Assembly: GCA_965248135.1 (NCBI GenBank)
Contig: CBDFIN010000011.1
Span: 186,001-250,000, forward strand
Origin: SZUA-100 sp965248135
GTDB taxonomy: Bacteria; Pseudomonadota; Alphaproteobacteria; Rhizobiales; Rhizobiaceae
Length of the DNA stretch: 64,000 nucleotides
Direction of reading: 5' to 3'
The translations under genes and the position numbers were made by a program. This document shows, piece after piece, positions 9,083 through 17,390 of the stretch; the stretch's first letter is position 1, and the number at the start of each line of letters is the position of its first letter. A model generated the notes under the pieces. The model did not search any database, was not told where the DNA came from, and saw nothing but the letters and a program-made list of their open reading frames with translations.

Positions 9083-10098
9083 GATAAACTCCCGTTTTAT
9101 GTGATAAACCGCTTCGCCAATGCGAAAATGTGCTATCGATCCAGTAGGCTTCAAGAACTAACGAATTAAGAATTTATTCATTAAAGTTTTAACGATTTAA
9201 CGGTGAAGAAATCGTTGAATTGGGCCTATCCAGCCTTGAGCGTTGACAAAGTGACAGGCTTGAGAGCGCCGTGATCAGCACAATGCGCTATCCGGTCAGT
9301 TCAAAACCCAATGGGGTAAATTAAAACCAATATTGACAATGCGTTATCAGATATCCACCCAACCTGAGGTTGATCGGTAACGGACCCAAAACCAGGACAA
9401 TTATCACGTCAACAGAGCTATTCCACCGCCCCAATTTGCCCTCAGCGAACTTGTTGACACATGTTAACCCTAACAAATGGAAATCATATTTTCGACAAAT
9501 ACACCCCAATGCCAGGCCGCAATGTTAATAATTGATTAATCAATGGCAAACCACGCTGAGGCCGAATATTACGGAACCGCAGGTATGAAACCGCATGATA
9601 AACGGGGGAATATAGCATGATTACTTTAAGTGATCATGGCTCATCAGGAGCGATTGAAGCCCGATGTACAAATTGATGAAACAAATTTGCGGGCGGAACC
9701 GGCCGGCGCCTTTGCGCCGCCCCCGCAGAGGCCCGGGCAGCGCCCGCCGTGAGCGAAGAGAGTAGTGAATAGAATAATTTTGAAGGTGTCCAGATATATA
9801 GTGACAGAACCAAATAATGTACTTACCCAGGCGGTAGAGGCGCAAGACCTACCTTTTATCGTCGCCATGGCCGCAAGTGCCGATGGCAGCAGCACCACCA
9901 CGACCATTGTCAGTGCGGGCCCGGTCAGGTTGCAATGCCAAAAGCCTCAACCTAACCACCACGCGGATTTTATTACAAATATCAAGGGATGCTGATATTG
10001 ACCGATAAGATGGTTCAATATTAGCTTCTTTTTTTCTAAGCGGTGTAACGCTTGGCCGACGACAGGTCGGTCAGCACCAGCATGAGGGAAATGTGTAA
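9083..10098. other. 1 kb intergenic region with a dispersed repeat
   Basis: The first 500 bases are AT-rich, hold no gene and should contain the promoter of the SdrD-B gene, which reads leftward from 9082. A perfect TTGATTAATCAA palindrome lies at about 9532-9543. A full dispersed repeat occupies 9615-9800. After it, around 9800-9930, the minus strand is open as a hydrophobic stretch (MVVVVLLPSALAAMATIKG) that may be a scrap of a membrane protein, but nothing supports a complete gene. Confidence 0.5.
9615..9800 (-). repeat. GC-rich dispersed repeat, full copy 1
   Basis: A 186 bp element. One end reads GCATGATTACTTTAAGTGAT then CATGGCTCATCAGGAGCG; the GC-rich core contains GGCGCCTTTGCGCC and GGCCCGGGCAGCGCCCGCC; the other end is GCCGTGAGCGAAGAGAGTA and GAAGGTGTCCAGATATATA. 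The same parts in the same order occur at 19805, 22233, 34657 (inverted) and, truncated, at 12731. The core can form strong hairpins. This copy and the one at 19805 share an extra insert of about 40 bp (CCCGATGTACAAATTGATGA). Confidence 0.8.
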
Positions 10099-11715
10099 AT
10101 GACCCTGTCGGTGACAAAAGCTGTTGGTGAAGTGCTGATTGACCTTTTGCAAGCAAATGATGTTGACGTTGTTTTCGGCATTCCGGGCGTTCATACGGTC
10201 GAGCTTTACCGTGGACTAGCAAATTCCCCGATCCGCCATGTTACACCGCGCCACGAACAGGGCGCAGGCTTTATGGCCGATGGCTATGCCCGGGTTTCCG
10301 GCAAGCCCGGTGTCTGCCTGGTTATTACCGGCCCCGGCCTGACCAACATCATCACGCCGATGGCTCAAGCCCGGGCGGATTCGGTGCCGATGCTGGTAAT
10401 CTCCGGTGTCAATGGGCGCGCCCAGCTTGGCCATGGCCGTGGTGAATTGCATGAGTTGCCTGACCAAAGCGCCATGATCAAGACCCTGGCGAATTATTCG
10501 CACACCTTGCTCGAACCAACCTATCTTGCCGATGTGATAGCCCATGCTTTTGGTGTTCTGGGTTCTTCCCGGCCCGGCCCGGTTCATATTGAGATACCAA
10601 CCGACGTGATGTCCGCGCAAATCGAAATTCCGGAGCTACGACGGGCAAATATCGCAAAACCGCGCGCTGCTGCCGCGGCAGTTGCCAAGGCAGCAGAATT
10701 GTGTGCCAACGCTCAACGGTCGATGATACTGGCTGGTGGCGGTGCGAAAGAGGCGGCTTCATCACTTGGTGAGCTGGCAACACGCATCGACGCGCCAATC
10801 ATCACCACGGTCAATGCGCGTGGCATTTTGCACGGCCATCCGCTTTGTGTGCCCGCCAGCCCGAGCCTTGCACCTGTGCGGGAGGCACTGATGGCATCGG
10901 ATCTGGTGCTGGCGATCGGCACCGAGATCGGCGCGACCGATTACGATATCTATGGCGAGGGCAAATTTCCGGCGCTTCAATCGCTGGTTCGCATCGACAT
11001 CGATGCCGATCAAATAGCCCGTGGCCCACGCGCCGATGTGGCGCTATTATCTGCAGCTGGATCGGCTTGCGAGGACCTTGTTACCGCCATTCCTTCATCA
11101 CCATGCCAGCACGATGGTGCAAAACGCGCCACATCACTCCGCAACGCGGCAATCGGGGCACTCGGTTTTGAACAACGACAGGAGGTTGAGATAATCGATA
11201 CTATTCGTACCGCCCTGCCCGGTTGCATCATCGTTGGTGATTCTACGCGGCCGGTCTATTCTGGAAATCTTTATTGCGAATGTGATCGGATCGGCGGCTG
11301 GTTCAATGCCGCAACAGGCTATGGTGCGCTTGGTTTTGCGCCACCGGCGGCAATCGGCGCCAGCATTGCAGCCCCCGGTGTGCCGGTGGTTTGTCTGGTC
11401 GGCGATGGCGGCATCCAGTTTACGCTTGGCGAATTGGGATCGTCGATGGACGAAAATACGCCGGTAATTTTTCTGGTCTGGAACAATTTCGGCTATCAGA
11501 CCATCGAGCAATATATGACTGAATTTGCCATTGCGCCGGTCGGTGTATCACCTTCGCCACCGGATTTTGAGTTGCTGGCGCAAGCCTATGGGCTGGGCGC
11601 CCAGCGTCTTTCCGCTATTGATCAATTGCCCGGGGCGCTGGCCAAAGCTGCAGCAGTTGGCAAACCGGCGCTGATTGAAATTCCGGAAAATATCGTGCCC
11701 ACAAGGGGCTCATAA
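10099..11715 (+). CDS. ThDP-dependent enzyme, acetolactate-synthase-like; probable 5-guanidino-2-oxopentanoate decarboxylase
   Basis: A 538-residue three-domain enzyme of the acetohydroxyacid synthase / 2-oxoacid decarboxylase superfamily. It has the N-terminal Pyr domain with the cofactor-activating glutamate in TPRHEQGAGFMADGYARVSG, a central Rossmann-like domain, and the C-terminal PP domain with the ThDP motif GDGGIQFTLGELGSS ending in W-N-N. The stretch NGRAQLGHGRGELHELPDQS resembles the AruI family, which decarboxylates the 2-oxo acid of arginine in the transaminase route of arginine breakdown. The subfamily call is by overall resemblance and is not certain; glyoxylate carboligase or another decarboxylase is possible. 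It faces a LysR gene 47 bp downstream. Confidence 0.7.
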   Translation: MTLSVTKAVGEVLIDLLQANDVDVVFGIPGVHTVELYRGLANSPIRHVTPRHEQGAGFMADGYARVSGKPGVCLVITGPGLTNIITPMAQARADSVPMLVISGVNGRAQLGHGRGELHELPDQSAMIKTLANYSHTLLEPTYLADVIAHAFGVLGSSRPGPVHIEIPTDVMSAQIEIPELRRANIAKPRAAAAAVAKAAELCANAQRSMILAGGGAKEAASSLGELATRIDAPIITTVNARGILHGHPLCVPASPSLAPVREALMASDLVLAIGTEIGATDYDIYGEGKFPALQSLVRIDIDADQIARGPRADVALLSAAGSACEDLVTAIPSSPCQHDGAKRATSLRNAAIGALGFEQRQEVEIIDTIRTALPGCIIVGDSTRPVYSGNLYCECDRIGGWFNAATGYGALGFAPPAAIGASIAAPGVPVVCLVGDGGIQFTLGELGSSMDENTPVIFLVWNNFGYQTIEQYMTEFAIAPVGVSPSPPDFELLAQAYGLGAQRLSAIDQLPGALAKAAAVGKPALIEIPENIVPTRGS

Positions 11716-11762
11716 AAGTAGTGCCGTGCGGTTGGCCACGACAGCAATCGCTTGCGGGGCCA

Positions 11763-12632
11763 TCAACGGTCGTTTTGACAAAACAACCTGGTCAGCCAAT
11801 CCCACTGGCGCTGGGTTACTGAATCTTTGCTGGCAATCATCCAGTAGGTTTGTTCCGGCTGTAACTGGTTCTCACAAAGCCGCACCAAGCTGCCGTTATC
11901 CAGCTCTTCACTGCACAGCGGCAAAGAACCAAGCAGCACACCTAAGCCCGCCCTGGCTGCGGCAAGTGCGGCAATAAAACTATCGAATCTGAATTGCGGC
12001 ACCGGGGTTGGCATATCGCCGGTTTGCCGCGCCCAGTCCTGCCAGCCCTGTCTAGGGCCTGAAAGAGCCAATTTCGGCTGCAATTGCCAGTTTTTATCGC
12101 TTGCCGCCAATTGCGGCGTAGCAACAGGGCCTAGCACCTCGCGAAACAACCTGGCACGATAATCACCCGATAGCCGCGAACCATCGCCATAGCGAACTTC
12201 AACTGCCGCACCATGGTGCTGGAAATCAGACTGGACCACCATGGTGGAAAACGAAATCTGCAATTTGGATTCGGCCGATAGATTCCGCAAACGCGGCACA
12301 AACCACTGCTGGGTGACTGATGCGCTTGCGGCGATCACAATTCTCCGGCGTTGCGAGGCAAACAATTCCTCCGCGCTTTGGTCCAGCAGCGCCAACGCGC
12401 TGGCAACATAGGGCAACCATGCTTCGCCTTCCACGGTCAGGTCGATACCCCTGGCTTTGCGGACAAACAGTTGCACGCCGATCTGGGCTTCAAGATTGCC
12501 AATCCTCTGGCTGATGGCGGCCTGTGTCAAACCGGTTTCATTGGCCGCAGCAGTAAAACTGCCGGTTCTGCCGGCGACCTCGAAGGCGCGTACCCACTCC
12601 AGTGAAAGGGCATTTATCGATCGATGAGCCAT
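11763..12632 (-). CDS. LysR-family transcriptional regulator (GcvA-like)
   Basis: A 289-residue LTTR. The N-terminal winged helix (about 10-65) reads WVRAFEVAGRTGSFTAAANE, TQAAISQRIGNLEAQIG and LFVRKARGIDLTVEGE, followed by the effector-binding domain. YGDGSRLSGDY and the GLGVLLGSLPLC turn resemble the GcvA subgroup, whose members respond to amino acids or similar small molecules. It converges on the ThDP enzyme at 10099-11715, so regulation of that gene is possible but not shown by the layout. Confidence 0.88.
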   Translation of the reverse strand: MAHRSINALSLEWVRAFEVAGRTGSFTAAANETGLTQAAISQRIGNLEAQIGVQLFVRKARGIDLTVEGEAWLPYVASALALLDQSAEELFASQRRRIVIAASASVTQQWFVPRLRNLSAESKLQISFSTMVVQSDFQHHGAAVEVRYGDGSRLSGDYRARLFREVLGPVATPQLAASDKNWQLQPKLALSGPRQGWQDWARQTGDMPTPVPQFRFDSFIAALAAARAGLGVLLGSLPLCSEELDNGSLVRLCENQLQPEQTYWMIASKDSVTQRQWDWLTRLFCQNDR

Positions 12633-12730
12633 AAGAAAAATCGCACCTCAAATAAAGAAAACGTAATTTGATTGGATGCTAAATAGGGAATAATTTCAAG
12701 CGAAATGAAGTGTCTCAACCAGCCGGCGCA

Positions 12731-12815
12731 TATAGAGGGACACCTTCAAAATGATTCGATCCGTACTCTCTTCGCTCACGGCGGGCTCTGCCCAGGCCTC
12801 CCCAGGGACGGCGCG
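12731..12815 (+). repeat. GC-rich dispersed repeat, truncated copy
   Basis: Begins GGGACACCTTCAAAATGATT and continues CTCTCTTCGCTCACGGCGGG, CTGCCCAGGCCTCC and CGGCGCG, the first half of the element in the opposite orientation to the copy at 9615. It breaks off at about 12815 where IS630-derived sequence starts, so the transposon probably inserted into or next to it. Confidence 0.7.
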
Positions 12816-12842
12816 TTATCAGTAGTTTCGGGAGCACATAGA

Positions 12843-13181
12843 GTGTCGCCGACAATCTGAACACGGATCGTTCTGAGGGAGTGGTGCGGCTGATCGCCGA
12901 TTTGGGGGTGAAGGGTAAAAGCGGGATTTTGAAGAGCATGGAAAGTCGCGAAAAGTTCCTGCGTGACACGAACCACCGCATCACCTTCCATTTCACGCCC
13001 TACCATGCTTCCTGGCTGAACCAGATCGAAATCTGGTTCTCTATTCTCGTCAAAAAAATATCAAACGCGGCAACTTCACCTCAAATGATAATCGGAAAGA
13101 GAAAAACATAGCGTTCATCTCATTTTCAACAAGACCATGCCAAGCCATTTTCATGGACCTGTCAAGGAAAACCACTGACCG
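12843..13181 (+). pseudogene. IS630-family transposase, C-terminal remnant split by a later insertion
   Basis: The sequence reads A-D-N-L-N-T (the second DDE aspartate region), then EGVVRLIADLGVKGKSGILK and FHFTPYHASWLNQIEIWFSI with the final catalytic glutamate in Q-I-E-I-W. After V-K-K-I the frame shifts by one base and continues as KRGNFTS. The conserved C-terminal G-K-P-L-T-A-stop is interrupted: its codons reach 13181, the IS1202-like element follows, and the last codons GCC-TAA lie at 15964-15969 after a target-site duplication. The upstream half of the transposase is missing. Confidence 0.85.
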
Positions 13182-13274
13182 TGTCAGTAGCACATCAGTT
13201 GTCCGCTTTATGTAGCACGTGATTTGTCCGGTTTGAACCGCCCCGTGTTTATCGGAGAGTAATTGGTTCAAATC

Positions 13275-14174
13275 TTAAGCTGCTTTTTGTATGGTTTTCA
13301 AGTCTTCATAATAATTTTCCTCTGCTTCATTGGGCGTGATGTATCCGATTGGTTCGAGCAAGCGCTGATTGTTGTACCAGTCGACCCATTTCAGGGTTTC
13401 CCATTCGACCTGGTCAACAGATTTCCACGGCCCTGATTGCTTGATGACTTCGGTCTTGAACAGGCCAATTATGCTTTCTGCCATGGCGTTGTCATAGCTG
13501 TCACCGACACTGCCAACAGATGGATCTATCCCGGCCTCTACTAGCCGTTCGGTGTATTTGATCGACAGATATTGACTGCCGCGATCCGAATGGTGGATTA
13601 ATCCACCATTCGGACCGCGCTGACATATAGCCTGGTTCAGAGCGTCGAGAACAAAGCTTGTTGTCATAGAAGTTGATACCCGCCAGCCGACAATCTTGCG
13701 AGCAAATACATCAATGACAAATGCCACATAAACCATTGCTTGCCAGCTGGATACATAGGTGAAGTCAGATACCCACAGCTGGTTTGGGCGCTGTGCGCTG
13801 AACACCCGATTGACCTTGTCATCTGGACATGGCTGACTGGCATCAGGGTTGGTGGTGATGACTTTCTTGCCTCGCACAACACCTTGTATTTTCATTACTT
13901 TCATGAGTCTCTCCACGCTACAACGGGCAATTTGTTTTCCCTCACGGCGTAAACCGTGCCAAACTTTACGGGCACCGTAAAGTTGATGATTATCATCCCA
14001 AACACGCTCAATATCTTCACAATGGCGAGCATCACATTTGGCTCGCTCAGATGCCAGATCGGGATTGCGGGCAATCGCCTGACGGGCATAATATGTCGAA
14101 GGGGCGATCGGTAAAACACGGCAGATCGGCTCGACCCCAAAAGCATCTCGATGCTCTTTAACAAAGCTCGTCAT
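13275..14174 (-). CDS. IS3-family transposase OrfB (DDE integrase core)
   Basis: A 299-residue catalytic subunit with an N-terminal HTH_21-like region (ELYGARKVW-type motif: HQLYGARKVWHGLRREGKQI) and an rve integrase core. The DDE residues are visible in LWVSDFTYVSSWQ, GLIHHSDRGSQY and DNAMAESIIGLFKTEVI. It starts at an ATG that overlaps the orfA stop (ATGA), so OrfB is probably made by re-initiation or as an OrfAB frameshift product. All catalytic residues are present, so the element may be active. Confidence 0.93.
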   Translation of the reverse strand: MTSFVKEHRDAFGVEPICRVLPIAPSTYYARQAIARNPDLASERAKCDARHCEDIERVWDDNHQLYGARKVWHGLRREGKQIARCSVERLMKVMKIQGVVRGKKVITTNPDASQPCPDDKVNRVFSAQRPNQLWVSDFTYVSSWQAMVYVAFVIDVFARKIVGWRVSTSMTTSFVLDALNQAICQRGPNGGLIHHSDRGSQYLSIKYTERLVEAGIDPSVGSVGDSYDNAMAESIIGLFKTEVIKQSGPWKSVDQVEWETLKWVDWYNNQRLLEPIGYITPNEAEENYYEDLKTIQKAA

Positions 14175-14542
14175 TTGCGAAACGGGCGGTCGAGCACCGC
14201 CTGGGCAAAGTTGACCGCCAAAACGCCATTGGTCTGAGTGACAAGGTCAACGCGAGAGGCCTTCTTTAATATCTCATTGGCTTGGCGAAGTTCACGAACT
14301 TCTCGCTCCAATTCCTTGATCCGGGCTTTCTCCTGGCTGGTCGGGCCAGCCAGTTTACCAGCATCGCGTTCAGCCTGAAGACACCAGGCGCGAAGACTGT
14401 CGGGAGAGCAGCCCAGCTTGGATGCTATCGCCTTATAGGCAGCGTTATTGCTGGCGTAATCTGCGCGATGATCGTTGAAAAGACGAACGCCGCGTGTGCG
14501 GAATTCAGGGCTATATGTAGGGGTGTGTTTTTCCTGTTTCAT
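14171..14542 (-). CDS. IS3-family transposase OrfA (helix-turn-helix subunit)
   Basis: A 123-residue HTH_Tnp_1 protein: YSPEFRTRGVRLFNDHRADY and AIASKLGCSPDSLRAWCLQA form the DNA-binding part, followed by the leucine-zipper-like coiled coil IKELEREVRELRQANEILKK typical of IS3 OrfA. It binds the element ends and oligomerises with OrfB. It ends RPFRK-stop, with TGA overlapping the orfB ATG by 4 bp. The run of six or seven adenines that drives frameshifting in many IS3 elements is not obvious here. Confidence 0.92.
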   Translation of the reverse strand: MKQEKHTPTYSPEFRTRGVRLFNDHRADYASNNAAYKAIASKLGCSPDSLRAWCLQAERDAGKLAGPTSQEKARIKELEREVRELRQANEILKKASRVDLVTQTNGVLAVNFAQAVLDRPFRK

Positions 14543-14624
14543 AGGGTCTACCTTTAGAGAGTTTTACTCTCCGGTAAACACAGGGCGGTTCAGTTTTAGG
14601 ATGCTCTCAAAAGGAGGGTGTTTG

Positions 14625-15812
14625 ATGAACCGGACTTCATGGTTACAGGAAAGACGGATGGAGAAGTTTATTGATGTGTTATCTCGATATGAAGAAAAGC
14701 GGCTTTCGGGACATGATGCGGCAGAGATTTTAGGGATGTCGGAGCGGACATTCCGCCGTTATCGCAGGCGCTATGAGGATTGCGGTTCTGATGGGCTCAA
14801 TGACCGCCGGTTGGGCAAGAAGTCGGTGCGTGCGGTGCCTGCCGACGAAACCTCATGGATGCTTGAGCAATATGAGACGCGCTATATGGGCTGGAATGTG
14901 AAGCATTTTCATGATCATCTGGTCAAGCATCATAATTTCAACTGGGGTTACACCTGGACGAAGACCCGGTTGCAGCGCTCAGGGTTGGTGATTGCGGTCT
15001 GCGGGCGCGGCATTCACCGGCGCAAGAGGCCGCGCAGGCCATGTACCGGTATGATGTTGCATCAGGATGGTTCGACCCATGAATGGCTTGAGGGCAAACC
15101 TAAGCTTGACCTGATTGTGACCATGGATGATGCGACATCAAAGGTTTATTCGGCCTTTCTGGTTGAGGAAGAAGGAACAATGTCCAGCTTTCGCGGTTTT
15201 TTGGATGTGTTTGAGTGTCACGGCCTGCCCTGTTCAATCTATACGGATCGCGGCAGTCACTATTTTCACACGCCCAAGGCCGGTGAGAAGGTCGATAAAA
15301 CCCGGCTTACCCAAGTGGGCCGCGCCTTTCATCAGTTGGGCATTGAGCATATCGCCGCCTATTCGCCGGAAGCCCGTGGCCGATCGGAGCGCGCCTTTCA
15401 GACCTTCCAGGATCGCCTCGTCAATGAATTGAAGCTCCATGACATCACCGATATGGCCGTGGCCAACCGCTATATCACGGAAATCTACCTGCCGGATCAC
15501 AATGCTCGCTTTAGCGTTGCGGCTGAAGACGAGACAAGTGCTTTTGTGCCGGTCGCTGTCCCGGCAGTCTTACGCGATATTATGTGCGTGCAGAGCGGGC
15601 GCATCGTGCGCAGGGACAATACAGTTTCGTACAACAATTTGGTCCTGCAACTGCCGCAGAGCCTCATCCGTCATCACTATGTCAAGGCCAGGGTGCGGGT
15701 GCATGAATACTCAGATGACACAATGGCTATCTTCCATGGCCCCGGCAAAATTGCTACATATTCAAAACAAGGAGAGATTATCACCAGGCAGAAAACCCAA
15801 AAAGCAGCGTGA
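14625..15812 (+). CDS. Transposase of the IS1202-like element (HTH plus integrase core)
   Basis: A 395-residue transposase starting MNRTSWLQERRMEKFIDVLS. A helix-turn-helix at about 20-60 (SGHDAAEILGMSERTFRRYR) precedes an rve core with catalytic residues in DLIVTMDDATSKVYSA, CSIYTDRGSHYFHTP and the glutamate in RSERAFQTFQDRLVNEL. The ATG at 14625 has a strong AAGGAGGG site, so the longer upstream frame that runs into the IS3 element is not used. ISNCY or IS481-like annotation is possible; the 16-17 bp target duplication favours the IS1202 family. Apparently intact. Confidence 0.85.
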   Translation: MNRTSWLQERRMEKFIDVLSRYEEKRLSGHDAAEILGMSERTFRRYRRRYEDCGSDGLNDRRLGKKSVRAVPADETSWMLEQYETRYMGWNVKHFHDHLVKHHNFNWGYTWTKTRLQRSGLVIAVCGRGIHRRKRPRRPCTGMMLHQDGSTHEWLEGKPKLDLIVTMDDATSKVYSAFLVEEEGTMSSFRGFLDVFECHGLPCSIYTDRGSHYFHTPKAGEKVDKTRLTQVGRAFHQLGIEHIAAYSPEARGRSERAFQTFQDRLVNELKLHDITDMAVANRYITEIYLPDHNARFSVAAEDETSAFVPVAVPAVLRDIMCVQSGRIVRRDNTVSYNNLVLQLPQSLIRHHYVKARVRVHEYSDDTMAIFHGPGKIATYSKQGEIITRQKTQKAA

Positions 15813-15998
15813 ACCTTTTCGGCGCGAAAGCATTGATGAACAAGCCTCCAGTCGCCTCCGGCTCCTTACAGCTTGCCCATCAATGCTTAAAACAGAAGCG
15901 GACAATTAGTGTGCTACCAAAACCGGCCAACTCTATTAGCTACTAACAGGAAAACCACTGACCGCCTAATATGACGTCAGGATTTGCCAAAGGCTGTA

Positions 15999-16075
15999 CT
16001 AGTGGTCTGGCCGAAACGCTTGAATCCCTTTTCAGCACGTTCTTTTTCAAGCGTTTTGGCCACAAAGACCACTAG
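15999..16075. repeat. CTAGTGG palindromic repeat, type A, copy 1 (77 bp)
   Basis: A 77 bp imperfect inverted repeat beginning CTAGTGGTCTGGCCGAAACG and ending GGCCACAAAGACCACTAG. It is identical base for base to 31679-31755. The arms CGAAACGCTTGAA and TTCAAGCGTTTTG pair around the middle, with one short bulge. Two identical copies 15.7 kb apart suggest recent movement or sequence constraint. A small non-autonomous element or a bidirectional terminator are both possible. Confidence 0.85.
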
Positions 16076-16088
16076 CAACTTATTGAAT

Positions 16089-16167
16089 CTAGTGGAATTT
16101 TCGAATTTGACATTTGAAAATGAACGAAGCTGCAAGTGAGTACCAAATGTCAAATTCATTCCACTAG
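16089..16167. repeat. CTAGTGG palindromic repeat, type B (79 bp)
   Basis: Lies 13 bp after the type A copy and shares only its ends: CTAGTGGAATTTTCGAATTT at the left and CATTCCACTAG at the right. The inner arms TTTGACATTTG and CAAATGTCAAA are inverted repeats of each other. The shared CTAGTGG/CCACTAG termini with unrelated interiors suggest a family of small palindromic elements. From 16168 to 16396 I see no gene. Confidence 0.75.
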
Positions 16168-16396
16168 TGTCTCGAATCTGAAGTTCGCTGGATCGGGTGC
16201 AGCAATAATCAAACGAATTTCAATTCAACCACACGAACCACCGCTGCGGTTCAATGTAAAACCAACAGCCGCACCAGTCACATGTTGACGTGCGACCTTG
16301 TCAAATGCGATGACCGGATTGCTCGTAGCGAAAATACCGGCCATCAGGCCAGTCAACTTCGAAGCGGCCCCTGACTAGCGGAGCTTCAGTCTGGAC

Positions 16397-17347
16397 ATGC
16401 TCTCTTTTGTTTCATCAATGACGGAACGCCGTGCCTCTGTCCCCGGCCTGTGGAGTCAGCGGTTGTCGCTGTTTTTAATGCTCTATTTCATTGTCATTAT
16501 AGCCGGCTATCGCTGGCGCATTATTGATACACCTTCGCTATTTGTGTTGCTGGGGCTTGGCATTGTCATGTTGATGATTGCGCTGGTTCTGGGCGGTATT
16601 GGTCTTTACCAGCTTTGGCACTACGGCCACATTGGCGGCAGACGTTCGGTGCGCGGCATCGTATTTGCTGCAATCATGGCGATACCCTACGCGGTATTCG
16701 GATGGTTGACGATCAAATACCCACCCTTGCATGATATTACCACCGATCTGACAACGCCACCGGCCTATGAAGAGGCGCTCAAGGGGCGCCTTGTCGGGAT
16801 GAACCCGATTGACGATCTTGGTGTCCATGAACTGGAAAAACAGTTGGAGGCGTATCCCGAAATCGGGCCAAGGCGTTTTGAAACTTCGGCTGATCGGGTA
16901 TTTTCTGCTGTGACCAAACTGATGGAATCGCGCGACTGGCGAATTGTGGCAGAAGACATTCCTGAAATTGTCGACCTGATTGATATTGAAGGTTCAGCCC
17001 GCAAAAATGCTCGCCTGGCGCTAACCACAATCCCGGTACGGCGGCCGGCCAAAATTCCGCCCTCACCGCAAAAAGATGCGGCCATAGAAATCGATACGGC
17101 CACGGGTGATGAGTTGAACATAACCTATATTGAGGCGGAAGCCCGTTCCCTCATTTTCGGTTTTCCAAGCGACGTGGTTATCAGAATTGTTGAAGAAGAG
17201 GACGCAACCCTGGTTGACATGCGGTCATCTTCCCGCTGGGGACCACATGATTTGGGCTCCAACGCGGCGCAGATAAAGGCATTCTTGAAGGCGCTGGATC
17301 TGGCGCTGATCGGTGTCGCGGGCGACACGCTCTCGGATGCTTTTTAA
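16397..17347 (+). CDS. Membrane protein with DUF1499 domain
   Basis: A 316-residue protein. Three hydrophobic segments lie at about 22-42 (LSLFLMLYFIVIIAGYRWRI), 48-72 and 85-105, followed by a soluble C-terminal DUF1499 domain (about 150-305) with RRFETSADRVFSAVTKLMES, the DWRIV strand, a region rich in isoleucine and valine, and the DMRSSSRWGPHDLGSNAAQI signature of the family. DUF1499 proteins are widespread in alphaproteobacteria and have no assigned function. It converges on the MBL hydrolase gene. Confidence 0.8.
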   Translation: MLSFVSSMTERRASVPGLWSQRLSLFLMLYFIVIIAGYRWRIIDTPSLFVLLGLGIVMLMIALVLGGIGLYQLWHYGHIGGRRSVRGIVFAAIMAIPYAVFGWLTIKYPPLHDITTDLTTPPAYEEALKGRLVGMNPIDDLGVHELEKQLEAYPEIGPRRFETSADRVFSAVTKLMESRDWRIVAEDIPEIVDLIDIEGSARKNARLALTTIPVRRPAKIPPSPQKDAAIEIDTATGDELNITYIEAEARSLIFGFPSDVVIRIVEEEDATLVDMRSSSRWGPHDLGSNAAQIKAFLKALDLALIGVAGDTLSDAF

Positions 17348-17390
17348 GCAGATACGGTGAATTTGTTGTTGGTATTACTTTTGTAAACTC

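Larger units (their letters stand above)
13234..14592 (-). mobile_element. Complete IS3-family insertion sequence, 1359 bp, with 3 bp target duplication
   Basis: The terminal inverted repeats are TGAACCGCCCCGTGTTTATC at the left and, read from the right, TGAACCGCCCTGTGTTTACC; both continue GGAGAGTAA. GTT flanks both sides (13231-13233 and 14593-14595), a 3 bp duplication as expected for this family. It carries intact orfA and orfB on the minus strand. The element sits between the left end and the transposase gene of the IS1202-like element. Intact ends, duplication and frames point to a recent insertion. Confidence 0.9.
13182..15948 (+). mobile_element. IS1202-like insertion sequence, itself interrupted by an IS3-family element
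   Basis: The left end TGTCAGTAGCACATCAGTTG matches the inverted right end (reverse complement TGTTAGTAGCTAATAGAGTT). A subterminal GTAGCAC...TTGTCCG motif occurs at both ends. Both ends are flanked by AGGAAAACCACTGACCG (13165-13181 and 15948-15964), a 16-17 bp target duplication inside the IS630 remnant. Without the inserted IS3 element it is about 1.4 kb with one transposase gene. Such long duplications are known to me for the IS1202 family (ISTde1-like members), which supports the assignment. Confidence 0.75.

Noticed and set aside
9644..9907. Minus-strand hydrophobic frame MVVVVLLPSALAAM
   Set aside because: Most of it lies in the dispersed repeat; only about 40 residues look protein-like, so at most it is a scrap.
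16168..16396. Minus-strand stretch reading SNPVIAFDKVARQHVTGAAV
   Set aside because: Open for about 45 codons only, without start or ribosome site, beside IS debris; could be a gene remnant but cannot be supported.
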